NCBI GenBank assembly: GCA_010093515.1
Contig: MU001670.1
Location: 1,766,003-1,830,002, forward strand
DNA length: 64,000 nucleotides
Reading direction: 5' to 3'
Source of the DNA: Lineolata rhizophorae
Lineage: Eukaryota; Ascomycota; Dothideomycetes; Lineolatales; Lineolataceae
Shown here one piece after another: positions 12,906 to 24,144 of the stretch; position 1 is the first letter of the stretch; each line of letters starts with the position of its first letter. The translations under genes and the position numbers were made by a program. A model generated the notes under the pieces. It was not told the origin of the DNA, did not search any database, and worked only from the letters and a program-made list of their open reading frames with translations.

Positions 12906-14891
12906 ATGGATTGCATGCGAGCACATTTCCAAGATGGTGTGCTTCTGGATGGACGGTTCGAGACCTTATCTCCTCTCAACCATGGCTCCTTTGGCATGGT
13001 CTTCATGGCCAGGGACATATACTCTCAGGACTTCGTCGCGATCAAATGCCTCACAAAAATGAGTGCGGTTGGCTCTTGCCCGTCCTCTCTGGCCGTCGAC
13101 GACCGTTCTGAGGAGTTGGCCATCCACACTCGCATCGGGTCTCATCCCAATATTGTCAATCTAATCGAGACCTTCGAGACGAAGACCCATGTCTACCTCG
13201 TCCAAGAGTTCTGTGCCAATGGCGACCTCTACGAAGCCATTCGTCTCGGCCGTGGTCCTCTCGAGACCGAACATGTCCGCGATTTCATGCTTCAGCTCGT
13301 CAATGCGGTGGAGTATTTGCACTCCAAGGGAATTTATCACAGAGACATCAAGCCGGAGAACATTCTACTTACCCAGGATGGCTCAATGAAGCTCGGAGAT
13401 TTCGGCCTAGCCACCACTGACAAGTGGTCTTACGAATCTGCTGTTGGGAGCGACCGCTACATGGCTCCCGAACAATATGAACCGAGCGACATGGGCTACT
13501 CTCCTGCGGAGGCAGATGTCTGGGCCATCGGTATCTGCCTTCTGAACATACTGTTCTCTCGGAATCCTTTTGCTACTCCCGCGCTCTCGGACCCGCTCTA
13601 TGCCGATTTCGCTGCCGACAGACAAACTCTTTTCGACGTTTTCCCCACCATGTCCCAGGACACGTTCGAGGTCCTGAGGCACTGCTTGGCACTCGACCCC
13701 ACCAAACGTTCGTTGGCAGCGGTCCGGGAGGCGCTCGACCGGGTTGTCAGCTTCACCACCGACGATGAGGCTCTCGACGAGTTCTGCACCGTTGACCGCG
13801 AAGTCATTCCTGCGCCGCCCAATCGGGAGCCTCTTCGCACTCCGTCCATCTCGGGTCCTCAGGTGGAGCAGAATGGAGCGTTCCCTTGGGCCAAGGCTCT
13901 CGCTATGACGCCACCTCAACCAATTCGTCAACTATCTGCTCTTCCCGAGGCCTACACGGAGGATCTTTTCCCAAACTCGGAGCAATCCAGTGCTTCGTGG
14001 TTCTCCGTCAAGCCTGCTGAGACTGCGTCTATCAATTCTTTCGTTGACTCTGGCCTCGGCGTGTCGTTCAAATCAAACAAGGACAACGCCCAGGCGGACT
14101 CATCGAGGCTCACGCGGTCAAGGCCAGTCCCAATCTCCGGGTCTCTTCCTGCTTCGGCGGCTCGCCCTATGCCTAGCATGGCTTCCGTCTTCGGCAAGAA
14201 GGGGGACTTCACTTCAAAAAGTTGGAGTGATCTTTGGGACGAAGAGGAAGAGGAGATGGGTAGTAGGGGTATGGGAGCCGTGCAGAAGAGCAACATGCTT
14301 TCCAAGGGTGGATTCAAGGGTCGTGTCTGGGCAGACGAGTCGGAGGGTGGGCGCGACACGCCGCGTGCTGGACTGTCGGAAATGAAGAACCCTTCGACCG
14401 TTAACAATAGTCGCAACCGCAGCCCCGAAAGCGTGCAGAAGATCGACGAGCGCGTTAGCGAGCACACCGGCTTCATCTTCGAGCAGCATCACTCGCCCAA
14501 GGATGTGCCGCGCTACTCGCCTCCTTCGAAGCGTAGCAACTTCATGGACAAGTGGGCCGCTCTTGGGGACCGCAGACGCGCGCACCCAACTCCGGAGAAA
14601 AACGCGCCAGCAGCAGCCAACGTCAACGGGAGCGTGCGCAAGCGGAGCAGGGCTAGCAGCTGGAGGCGTAACAACATTCAAGGAGCGTCGTCTTGGTTCC
14701 AACATCATAATAACGATAGTGGCGTTTGGGAGAATGGGCACTATCATTACCATCATCAACAGGGCCAGCAGGGGCGTAAGGAAGGGAAAAAGGAGTGGAG
14801 CCTGAGCAAGGATTGGCGCCAGCATCCGAATCATTCGGCGTCGGATCTGGGGGACCTTGAGTGGGTTGGCGGTCTCGACCTCCACTTGTAG
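12906..14891 (+). CDS. Ran1/Ksp1-type serine/threonine protein kinase (661 aa, single exon)
   Basis: The ATG at 12906 lies in CCATGG context and the frame runs unbroken to TAG at 14889-14891. The N-terminal kinase domain (residues about 16-290) has the glycine loop LNHGSFGMVF (25-33), the ATP-binding Lys47 in VAIK, catalytic HRDIKPEN (145-152), DFG (165-167) and MAPEQ. The phrase SPLNHGSFGMVF is typical of the Ran1(Pat1)/Ksp1/Sks1/Vhs1 group. Members govern nutrient responses: Pat1 blocks meiosis in fission yeast, and Ksp1 acts in filamentous growth and autophagy control in budding yeast. The C-terminal 370 residues are Ser-rich and probably disordered, with a His/Gln patch (HYHYHHQQGQQ) near 613. 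The assignment within the group is uncertain. The gene is isolated, with 5.5 kb of noncoding DNA before it and 7.9 kb after it. Confidence 0.88.
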   Translation: MDCMRAHFQDGVLLDGRFETLSPLNHGSFGMVFMARDIYSQDFVAIKCLTKMSAVGSCPSSLAVDDRSEELAIHTRIGSHPNIVNLIETFETKTHVYLVQEFCANGDLYEAIRLGRGPLETEHVRDFMLQLVNAVEYLHSKGIYHRDIKPENILLTQDGSMKLGDFGLATTDKWSYESAVGSDRYMAPEQYEPSDMGYSPAEADVWAIGICLLNILFSRNPFATPALSDPLYADFAADRQTLFDVFPTMSQDTFEVLRHCLALDPTKRSLAAVREALDRVVSFTTDDEALDEFCTVDREVIPAPPNREPLRTPSISGPQVEQNGAFPWAKALAMTPPQPIRQLSALPEAYTEDLFPNSEQSSASWFSVKPAETASINSFVDSGLGVSFKSNKDNAQADSSRLTRSRPVPISGSLPASAARPMPSMASVFGKKGDFTSKSWSDLWDEEEEEMGSRGMGAVQKSNMLSKGGFKGRVWADESEGGRDTPRAGLSEMKNPSTVNNSRNRSPESVQKIDERVSEHTGFIFEQHHSPKDVPRYSPPSKRSNFMDKWAALGDRRRAHPTPEKNAPAAANVNGSVRKRSRASSWRRNNIQGASSWFQHHNNDSGVWENGHYHYHHQQGQQGRKEGKKEWSLSKDWRQHPNHSASDLGDLEWVGGLDLHL

Positions 14892-17800
14892 TCTGGCTTC
14901 TTGTTTTGCAGTATGGTGTTTCGCCAAGTTGTATCCTAATCTTTGTACCCTATTTTTTTTTTCTTTTTTTGTTTGCAAGGATTTTGTTTTCTATAACAGA
15001 TCTTAGCAAAAAGAAAAAAAAGAAGAGAAAAAAGACCCCCAGCACCTCTTCTTGGGCAATGGCTCTTTCCTCTTTGTATTTTTTGGCGATAAAAGGGGAG
15101 GGAGGAGTTGGCGAAGCAAAAATGTACAAGTTTTGGGAAGAGACTGGGGTGAGCATGGGACAGATTGAAGGACACTGGCTCGCACCGAACAACAGACTGC
15201 ATGCAGCTTTGGACAAGAGCAAGAGAGCTGAACTCGTATCTGGGTCGTTTCTGGTAGGCCTCTGAGATTACAAGAAACACAGATTTTACCCACTCAAAAC
15301 TAGTCTTCTAATGCTTTCAATGTGATGATATGCTGCAAACATTGTGACGCTGCCTTGGCCTTCTCATTAAGGCATTCATGTGTCCATGAATCGTCTGAAC
15401 ATAATTTTTTGGAGATCGCAAGCAATCCAGTTTGTTTTGATTCTACAATTGTTCTCGAAAAGGTCTCCTATTTTCGATTTTTCTATTTTGTCGCAGCTGA
15501 ATACGGTGGAAGGCCTATAGCTGTTGCCCCGGCCCAGACACAACCGCCCCTTCACCCCCAAATCAACCCAGGTCTTGCCAGCGCATCCTTGCACCCGCAA
15601 ACATCATTGCCGCTGATTAAAACCTCCGTACGAGTACATAGTAGTACGTAAGTCGTCGCTTCGCCCCTCGCCCCTTCCCTTTTCTTCTCCCCCCGGCTTA
15701 CCCGAAGCTGCGCCGCTGCATCACCCTGCATCTACTTCGCGCCGGCGGGAAGGGGGGGAAGTGGGACGCGCGCGGGGCGCGCAATCAGGTCAGCGCCTTA
15801 GAGATGTCCCGTGGAGGGGCGCGCGCGCAATCCGCAGCCGGGCCCGTCCGAACTTGACGGCTGAGCGAGCGGCGGGTTGGGTGTGGTTCGGGTTACTAAC
15901 ATGGCGAGCGAGCATATTAATGCCCATTCTGTATATGGGCAGCTTTGCGGGGATTGGCTGGGTGGGGGTGGGGGGGGATGGTTTAATTGCGAGGCGGCGG
16001 GCTTTGACTTGTCGCAGGTTATTTTTGTGGGTGTGTGTACCTTTCTATCTGCATACGTACGGAGTACGTAGGTAAAAGAGGGACATAAAACGTGTGTGTA
16101 CGTATGTAGGGAAGGGGGCTTGGCTTGGCCTATGGAGCAGGGGATGATGTGAGAGGCGGGAGATAAGGGAAAGGAAGATATGGGCTCCTAGTTTGAGGGT
16201 TCTGGACTCTGTTGTTCCATGGTATGTGCGTTTTAGGATTCGGGTGATCCCGATTGTGGTTCTCTTTCTTGTCGTTGTTGTTACTGTACTGTTGGGCTTG
16301 GGAGGCACCGACCGATCTACAACTTGATGGGAGGCGACGGGACGCCGGCGCGCTGCAGAAGCGACGCGCTGAAAGGACCGCTCTACGCGCCCGTCTGCCC
16401 GCGCCGCATGAACGAACGACGGGATATACATATGCTTCACGGCGCTTAGCAGTTCCGAGCCAGATTTAAAACACGAAGAAAATAAAATTCTCCGACTTGT
16501 TGTTTCAACGCCAACAAGCCACAGCGCCAGCGACGTAAGCGGTCGTCGCCATCAATCACTGCACGGTTCGTGCATGGAAGTTGGAACGCGCAAACCTGCT
16601 CCCCCGTGGACCAAGCGGGACGATCGATCACCAGAGTCAACAAGATACAACAAGCCCTTCCTTCTAGACGACTCTTCAAACAGTTTCGCTCGGGCAAGCA
16701 GGCGCGCAGAGCGGGCTGATCAAGAGCGGTCGGTTTCGCAAGTGGTCGAATGCGTTCGGTCTGCGGACGCTCAGGCGGGGGGCCAGATGTCATTAATGTC
16801 ATGCGGAAATATGGAGAGTTAAGGTGTCGCAAGCTGGCTTCTGCGGCCGTCCTTTCGGGGTATCCCCAGCAGGCTCAGCTCCTCCGCTACGGCTGCGCTA
16901 TGCACAGTGCGGGCGGGACGCGTGCGCGCGTATGTAAGTATGCACTCGCGTTTTATGGATGAGGGATGTGTATATACGTGTTGTGGATAATGCAGATCTG
17001 GTTATGGAGCTGGACTCCAGGGAGGATCAGGTTGGGTGCGCAGGGTTGTCAATTCATTCATTCATTCACTTTCCGTAGGAGTTGGAGACGTACAGTAGGC
17101 AATCAGCCCATGAGCGGGAAGCCAGGGATGATGACGGCGGGCTTATCACCCCACAACTATCACATTGTGGTACAGTACTGCATGTACTCTATGCGGAGTA
17201 CTACATAGGGGACGGTGTGGTGGAGTGCGAGGGGCAGCGGGTCGGTGTTTTGGACCCTGAGGGGCCTCGGGCCAGTGAGAGGAGAGTGAGGAGCGTTTTG
17301 TCTCCAGTCGATCTTTCGATTCGCGTCGTCAGATGGTCACGTCGGCGGTCGGGTGCGCTCGCGGGCTTCGCTCGCCCGCGCGCCCGCCTTGTCTCTCCCC
17401 AATCCATGCCTTCCGTACGGCTGGCTCTCCCGCTCGGCCAGCTTCTCCGCAGCCCGCCTCCAGATGCTGCGCGATGGTGTCAGTCGCGAAACGCGGGATG
17501 GGCTGAGCGAACGAATCGACGCGGTCGATGCGGGTAACAAAGTTCCTTCTTGCTCTCACCAATTCATCCGGCTCTTGCATTTACTTCGACTAGCACTAGG
17601 CGTACCCTATGTACGTGAGAGTTCGAGGCCCTATGCAATTCGGTACCAAGGTACACAACAAACGATAAGCTCGTCCCGTCCCAGCAACGCCTGTCACTCG
17701 CGTCCCAGCCCCAGGAGGGCCCCGCGCTCCGCCCGCGGCGCCCCGCGTGCCCAGCTAAGCTAAACTTGGAAACCCGTTGAGGAGGTTGCCCCTGAGGCGT

Positions 17801-19900
17801 GCAGTGCGGCCGGCCGACCTCCAGCCCAGCCGGCCTTGGCTGGGCGGGCGTGGTCTTGCCCGGAAGCCAGGCCTGGGACCCAGGATGGACTAGCTTGGTG
17901 TGCCAGGCCTAATGGAGAGACCTACAGTAGTATAAGCGCTTGCCGATTCGATGCCACTCTGCCTATGTACAGTACATATGTACATAGTATAGCTCCGATC
18001 GGCGAGGGCCCCGCCTTTTTTCGCTTTCCCTTTAAGGGGAGAGAACAGGAGGCATACTTACTTACGTAGAGGCAACGAGTGAATGGGACGCCATGGAAAT
18101 GCGGGACGCCTCCAGCTGACCTGTGTGAAACGGCTCGCCACTGGTCGACAGTTTGCGGACATGCTAATGTGGTGATGAGCTGGCGTTAGAAAGCACGATT
18201 TTTGCTAGAGCGCGGCCCCAGAGAGCGGGCACGCATCCCTATGGCGGGGCTAACTGACCGACCTTACCACGGGACCATGCCCGCGGACCACTAGGCTGGA
18301 ATGCCGGGCGCCAGAGGTTTGGAGCCGTCGTTTTTGCGGGCCCGGCCACGCTGGTGACATGTGACTGGCTGGCACGCTCACTTGGGCTGGAAATAGAGCG
18401 GGCGCGGAGAAGGTTGAGCTTACGTACGTCCCTCCTCCCCGTCTTCTTGTGGAGACGGAGTGCACTCGTTGAAGGTAGCGCGTATGAGGTTGATGTTTCG
18501 TTTGATGAGTGGGCAAGGATGAAACTCGACGCCCCGGACGAATTGATACAAAATTATTTCTAGCAGACGCGCGCGCTTCCGAGGGAGGTGAGGCAGCCGG
18601 GCTGTGCTGCATTCAGGTCCCGTCTCCATTCTCGCTCGCTTTCGGCTGATGTTGCTTGCTTGCTTGCTTGCGTGCGGCACTGTCCTGGGCCGTCCCCTTC
18701 GGCCTCTCTGGACTCTCGAGTCTCCTCCGGCTTCGAGTCCCGCGTCCCGCGGAAGGCAAGCGCCTGCAAGGTCATGGCTACCATGGTACTGGTGGAGTAG
18801 CGCGTTGGTACAACGGCGGCAGGACTAGCCGGCTCGGAGGAACGGGGCTATGCAGACTCTCAAGGCAGGGGAGGGAAAGATTATGGTTTGCTAGCTCGAG
18901 GGCGGTGGCTTGCTTCAATGGTTGTTGGTACCTTGGGTAGGTAGCCTCCCGTCGTAGGATGGCTAGATGGGAAGGTGCAGTCGGCTAGCTGCGCTTCGCC
19001 GCTTGCGAACCACGGAACTGGGTAGTACAAGGACCGAATTAATTGGGCTTGCGAGGAAGGAAGAGGAAGGGTCGCCGGCGGGACAGCACAGAATAGATGG
19101 CAGAAGGCTATACGGGACGTCCCAAGCGTTGTTCCATCATTCATCCGTCACATGCACTTTTACAAGTCAAAATAGGCAGGACTATACATGGTTATAGCTA
19201 CTATATATATATTTTCCCTTTCCAAGTTCAACCGGGTTTGAGGAGGGGCACCTGGCCAATAATGGGCGTCCACGCCGATGGCGCTTTAGTTGAGTGCCCT
19301 GTGGATAGATCTGGAGTCTATCTTGGAGATGAGCGCGATTCCTTCTTTGTCTTTCTTATCGGTGTGTAGGATTGTCGCAGAGAAACTTTGCTCTGTGGAG
19401 CAGCTATGTGTAGTGTGTTGTTTTCTTGAGTTCTGGATGTCTCTGCCGGAATCATGACTAGGCAGGTGCGTTTTGAATGGCTCAGGCGGCAAGTCTTGGT
19501 GGAAGAAGCCCTCACTCCTTTTGTGGTATCTTGGAACCCGGGTGAAAGGAATGCCAGTCATCAATGCGCTGAAGAGGCATTGGCTTTCTCCGACCCATTT
19601 ATCGGGCCGTTTTCGCTGACCTATAAAACGTTAGCTGACTCTGTTCTTATGTCTGGGGGGAAAGGAGAAGGGGGGAGTTCTCTTTAGCCATTTGGCCATG
19701 ATTTGAACAAGAAGCCGCCGTGTGGCCGAAGGCAATTGCTCGCCTCGCGCCAACGGTTGAATTTTGACGACATGTTCAAGCAACACTGGCTTGTCCAGAG
19801 CTTGAACTCTGTTAGTGTTGTTGTGTTGCTGTTGGGATGGTCGAGTTGGAAGCGGTGTTCATTGCCCTTTTATAGATCCGTGGTTTCTATGATTGCCTGG
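14892..19900. other. Gene-free intergenic DNA downstream of the kinase
   Basis: About 5 kb without a supportable gene. The first 150 nt are the probable kinase 3' UTR, with T-rich tracts at 14952-14968. Further on are microsatellites (ATTC repeats at 17053-17069; TTGC repeats at 18651-18671), a palindromic TATGTACAGTACATATGTACATA patch near 17965-17987, and TACGGAGTACGTA-type motifs near 16057-16071 and 17195-17205. Short open frames lack ATG starts or resemble composition artefacts. Confidence 0.55.
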
Positions 19901-22035
19901 TAGGTATGATAAAACAAAGGGGTTTTATCCCGCGCCTCAAGGCTTTGTAGTTTGTTGTTCTTTTTAAGTATGTACAAAAAAACAAAGCTTTCGATGATGC
20001 CACAAGCTTAGATGCGAATCGGCAGACAATCAAAGAAAGAAAAGGGACTGAGCTACTAACAATAGTCCTTTATCCCAACACCCAAACATTGGACCAGTTC
20101 TAGAAAGTCGTACAAACTTGATAGTAGACAATTACGCTTTCCCCCTCTTAGGAGTGAAAGTAGCTACATGTAACGTCGGACCATAGCGTATCAACTTTTG
20201 CTTCCCTTGCCCGTAAACATATATTTGCGCTAGGCACTAGAAATATAGCAAATTATATGCCTATAATTCAAATCCACTCCAAAAACTCAACAAGGTGCAG
20301 ATCTACGTGCTATAGCTACGTGACTTCCACATATATCACGTAGAGTACTAAATCTGACAGACGTACGGCGCGGATCACTAAATATCAAAGCAAGAGCTTA
20401 TTCTCAAAAATAATCTTACATAATGTGAAATAAGATCGCGTTTTGGCTCCTCTTAGCCTCTATATTAACATATATTACACCTATATTTCTTAGGTGGACG
20501 TTGAAATCCATGTAGGCTTCCGCAGGCTAAGAACATCATCTTCTAGATGAAAGAAATCAGTAGTGTAACCAACAAGACGGCCCCAGCAAAACTAAGCTAG
20601 ATAGTTTGGCTCTATCTCCTTGTAGCATGATGGTCTTTAGAGGTTCTTTCAACTGAGTCAATTTTAGTGTTGGGGGGTTTCAATTTAAGAAGGCATAATC
20701 GCTTGCCTAGTAACCTAGTTAAATCCACGCTGAGCACTCTAGGAGAGCAGAGAAATATTGCTTGTTAGATAGAATTTCCTATCTCGAGCTTATATTTTTA
20801 AGATTTGTTGCGGTGTCTCTTACTACCAATAGACTATAGAATAGCTGAATACAATGGAAGCACGAAGTATAAGTTAATTTATAGCTTACAAATTATAGAA
20901 GGTGATTTATCGCAAGGTCATTAATTAATTCCAGGCCTTACATGAGGCGGGACAGGCCTGCAGCCAAAAGGAGTTAGCTTTATTGTGATATTCTATGAAC
21001 AAATAGCGATATTAAGTATATAAACATCTCATCGTGGACGAATTAGAAGTTTTTATATCCAAGTAGTATAGTTGTAGAGCACTTTGATCTGGTGCGTACA
21101 ATGTTAGATACAATTGTTCACATATCGAGCGCAGATATCTGCTTGTTCCCGCCCAGCTTGATTGGATGGACATCCATTATATCCGTTCCTAATCGAGCCG
21201 TCATTAACTCTTCTTCGAGTCACACAGCGTCGATTGGCATAGGCTATTAACAAGGCACATCAGTATCAATACTACATTATTTTCTATACAATGAAACACT
21301 TATCTGATATGACCGGCTCTCACTCACTTGGCCATTGGCTACAGCAAGCGGGTTTCGTTTGCTCTCTACCACCGTCGACGTACCTTTGTTAAGAGAAGCT
21401 CCACTTTCATGTGCTCAAGCATTCTCCCTCCTCTTTCTTTTACAGTGTCTAAAAATGCAGACGGCTATGTTGGTCGTACCGAGAACGAATAAAATGGAAA
21501 TCGAAATCAGTGTGGAAAGCATTTGGAGTCTAATCTAATTGGATATTATCTACTAATTCTACTAATCTAAGATTGACTCAAAGAGCTTTTAGTAGTGGTC
21601 AATCTCAACGTCGCCTTATTATAAACCTACATTAGAAGCTCAATAGATCTCTGTTCGACTATTAAGTAAGTTACTATCTATAGTAATGAATCTAAATAAA
21701 ACTTAATATGTAGGCATTTCAGGGCCTGTAGAATGGCCCGCAGATAGGCCCGCAGACTAGTTTTCTCCTCGTTGTATCTGTTTACGGCTATTTTGAACCT
21801 CCTACTCAAAACAGCTCTACCGACAGAATGGGAGAGGATTCCCTAGTAGGATGGTGGTATTGCGTTATAGGGGTTGATCTATGATAGTGCAACAAGATGC
21901 CTATAGAAATTCCGGTAGGTTTCTGTAACACGCGCTGCGTAGACGCCTACCTATAGGAGTAGAAAATTTTTTTTAATCGATTTCTACTTCGTTATAGTGT
22001 ACTACGTACGTGGCCGAAGCGAAGTCTGATAGTAG
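19901..22035. repeat. AT-rich gene-free block, probable mutated repeat remnant of unknown family
   Basis: About 2.1 kb is visibly richer in A/T and TA dinucleotides than everything around it. It is almost free of open frames; the longest, 67 codons at 21335-21538, has no known match. Such islands in ascomycetes are often old repeats altered by repeat-induced point mutation, but no coding remnant can be recognised. Possible terminal-type sequences are a GGCCTGTAGAATGGCCCGCA string at 21723-21742 followed by AGGCCCGCAGACTAG, and a related CCAGGCC...ACAGGCCTGCAG stretch at 20932-20966. The family is not assignable. Confidence 0.45.
20316..20343. repeat. Perfect 8-bp inverted repeat CTACGTGA/TCACGTAG
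   Basis: CTACGTGA at 20316-20323 and its exact reverse complement at 20336-20343 are separated by 12 bp inside the AT-rich block. It could be a hairpin, a bHLH/bZIP-like paired site or a transposon-derived palindrome. Sequence alone does not decide. Confidence 0.5.
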
Positions 22036-22743
22036 TTATCCATGGATCAACACCTCATTCAATGGATCAACCTCGGTGTGAGAATATCGAGTGGATTATT
22101 TGGGCCTAGTTTACCAACGCCTGACAGTGGTCGTACATGTGTGTTTATGCAGCTCCAGATAGCACTGTCTTTCCAATGTCAATGGACTTGGCCTACCCAT
22201 TCCAGATCTCCACGGGGATCTGACACTCAGCACTACCTTATTAGGTTTAGAATACTAGTACACAGACATGCAGCGGTAGGCAGTGACCACGCCGGACTCA
22301 TGTACAAGCCTCGTACATCGCTGCTGCCTGAGCGCTTTGTCCTGGACCGGAACGGAAAGGAACGACAGTGAAAATACTATGGCCGGCAACCCTAGTTTCT
22401 TTTCCTGGACCTAGACAATTCCTGGCAGGGTTGATACCACGGTATAATCAATTCACAAAGCGAGAGTGAAGTGGCAAGGTCTGCGTAATCCGAAGTCTAT
22501 ATTCTTTGCTCATTCCGTAGCGGACAGAAACATCTTACACAAAGATACGCAGCTCTCGCCACGCAGTGCTGTAGACGCAAGGGAGGCGGAAAACAATGAA
22601 GGCCAAACATCAAAACTGGAAAAGATCGGAATTAAACGCGCATAGACAAAAAGCCCTTCCACCGTCAAAAGCTACTCTATAATATTGCGCTCGCTTAGAG
22701 ATGTATGTGAGTCAAAAAACCCATTGGATTACCAAACGCCGAT
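22036..22743. other. Intergenic DNA, 3' flank of yhm2
   Basis: About 0.7 kb of mixed composition between the AT-rich block and the end of yhm2. The last 150 bp is the likely 3' UTR of yhm2. The 109-codon plus-strand frame at 22042-22371 does begin with ATG but resembles no family. Confidence 0.5.
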
Positions 22744-24144
22744 TTAATGCTTAGCCGTGACCTGATCGCCCGTGAGCTTCTCAACAGCTTCCTTGGCACT
22801 GTTGGAAAAGAAGGCTGATTAGCGAAGATACCATGTGGATTTAAAACATGACGAGCCAGGAAGGGAAAACGTACTAATCACCCAAAGCAACCATGCAAAC
22901 CGTCTGCCAGACGCCAAGCCCGATACGAGGAGAAACGCCACGATACAACCCCTTGATGCCGTTGGTCTGATAGATGTACTTGAAGGTCTTGGCGACGGTG
23001 AGCTTCTTGGGCCGGTTGGGGTCCTCCGTCTTGCTCTGCATCTCGACGCGGATGACCTCGATGGGCTGGTTCCAGGCTGAGAGGCCGCCGCCCAGTGCCG
23101 ACGCGATGATCTTCTCCACCACGCCCAGCTTCTCGCCGCCTTCCTTGCCCGTCACCCGGCGCACGCCTGTCTCGGCCAGGCGCGACAGCCCGAAGCGTGA
23201 GCCCCAGTTGGTCACCTGGCGCACGGCAACGGCGTTGACGCCCTTGTTGATGCCGCGGATGCCCTCGGCCCGGTAGATGGCCATGAAGGTCTCCATCGTC
23301 CCCGGCGGCTTCTTGCCCGCCGCCGCGACCTTGTGCTTGGTGATCTCGACCGTCTTCATGCACGTGCAGAAACCCATGGTGGCATAGGCCTGTGCGAGAC
23401 CACCGCACATGCCGCCCGAGATGCCAGCAACAAAGTTGCCAGCGCCAAAGGTACGCGCGTAATACTCCGCCTCGGAGGCGACGAAGAGGAGGACAGCACC
23501 CTTCGTGGAAGCCTCAATCCAAGCCTATGTACCGCATTAGCCAATTGTCACATTCCCCTGGTGTTGTAATCCTTTGCCAGCCAAATGTTCGCTGGATATA
23601 CTTATTTCGGAGATGCAGGTTACAGTACCCAAGGAATGAGACCCTGATAGACTGCAGGCGGTGATACGTCAGCTATTGCATTCATGATATCCATCTCGCT
23701 CGGGGTCACTTACATCCCAGCATGCCGCCACGGCTCCAGATCCGCCCCATCGCACCCATGAAGCCGTCACTGCGATTGGCGGCCATGGTAGTCTTGATGA
23801 CTTCAAGAGGTTGGCCCAAAGTAGTAACCCTAAACGACGTCAATCGACTGAGACGGAGTCAAGAATCCCCCAGAATCTTGACTTACTCAAACATGTTCAA
23901 TCCCGCACCGACTACAATCGCACAGGAAACGGGTTAGCCTGTATCCCTTCCAAAACGCTCCACCCCGATGTTGTCTATGCCTACGGCCATCACACCCTCT
24001 TTCTCCTACTCTCGTGCCCGGCTTGGTAAAGCTGAAGGAAAAGGAAAACGACTCACGCAACAGATTGCTGAACTTGATGGGCTTCTTCTCGATCTTGGGC
24101 GGGGCCTGGACGCCAGCCACGGCGGGTGCGGCCGAGGACATCAT
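22744..24144 (-). CDS. yhm2: Mitochondrial citrate/oxoglutarate carrier Yhm2 (318 aa, 6 exons)
   Basis: Exons on the minus strand are 24144-24057, 23911-23887 (25 nt), 23829-23714, 23651-23629 (23 nt), 23524-22875 and 22798-22744. The joined protein begins MMSSAAPAVAGVQAPPKIEK and contains TTLGQPLEVIKTTMAANR, FYQGLIPWAWIEASTKGA, YATMGFCTCMKTVEITKHK, NWGSRFGLSRL and SAWNQPIEVIRVEMQSK. These are hallmarks of yeast Yhm2, an SLC25-family inner-membrane carrier that exchanges citrate for oxoglutarate and supports cytosolic NADPH supply. Length agrees with yeast Yhm2 (314 aa). All introns have GT-AG ends; the last donor follows GAT TA, so an apparent TAG there is not a stop. The start may be either of two consecutive ATGs. 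Citrate synthase lies 2 kb away on the same strand. Confidence 0.93.

Noticed and set aside
19901-22035. Assigning the AT-rich block to a named transposon family
   Set aside because: No coding remnant or paired ends could be matched; GGCCCGCAG strings merely recall ends of some fungal hAT elements.
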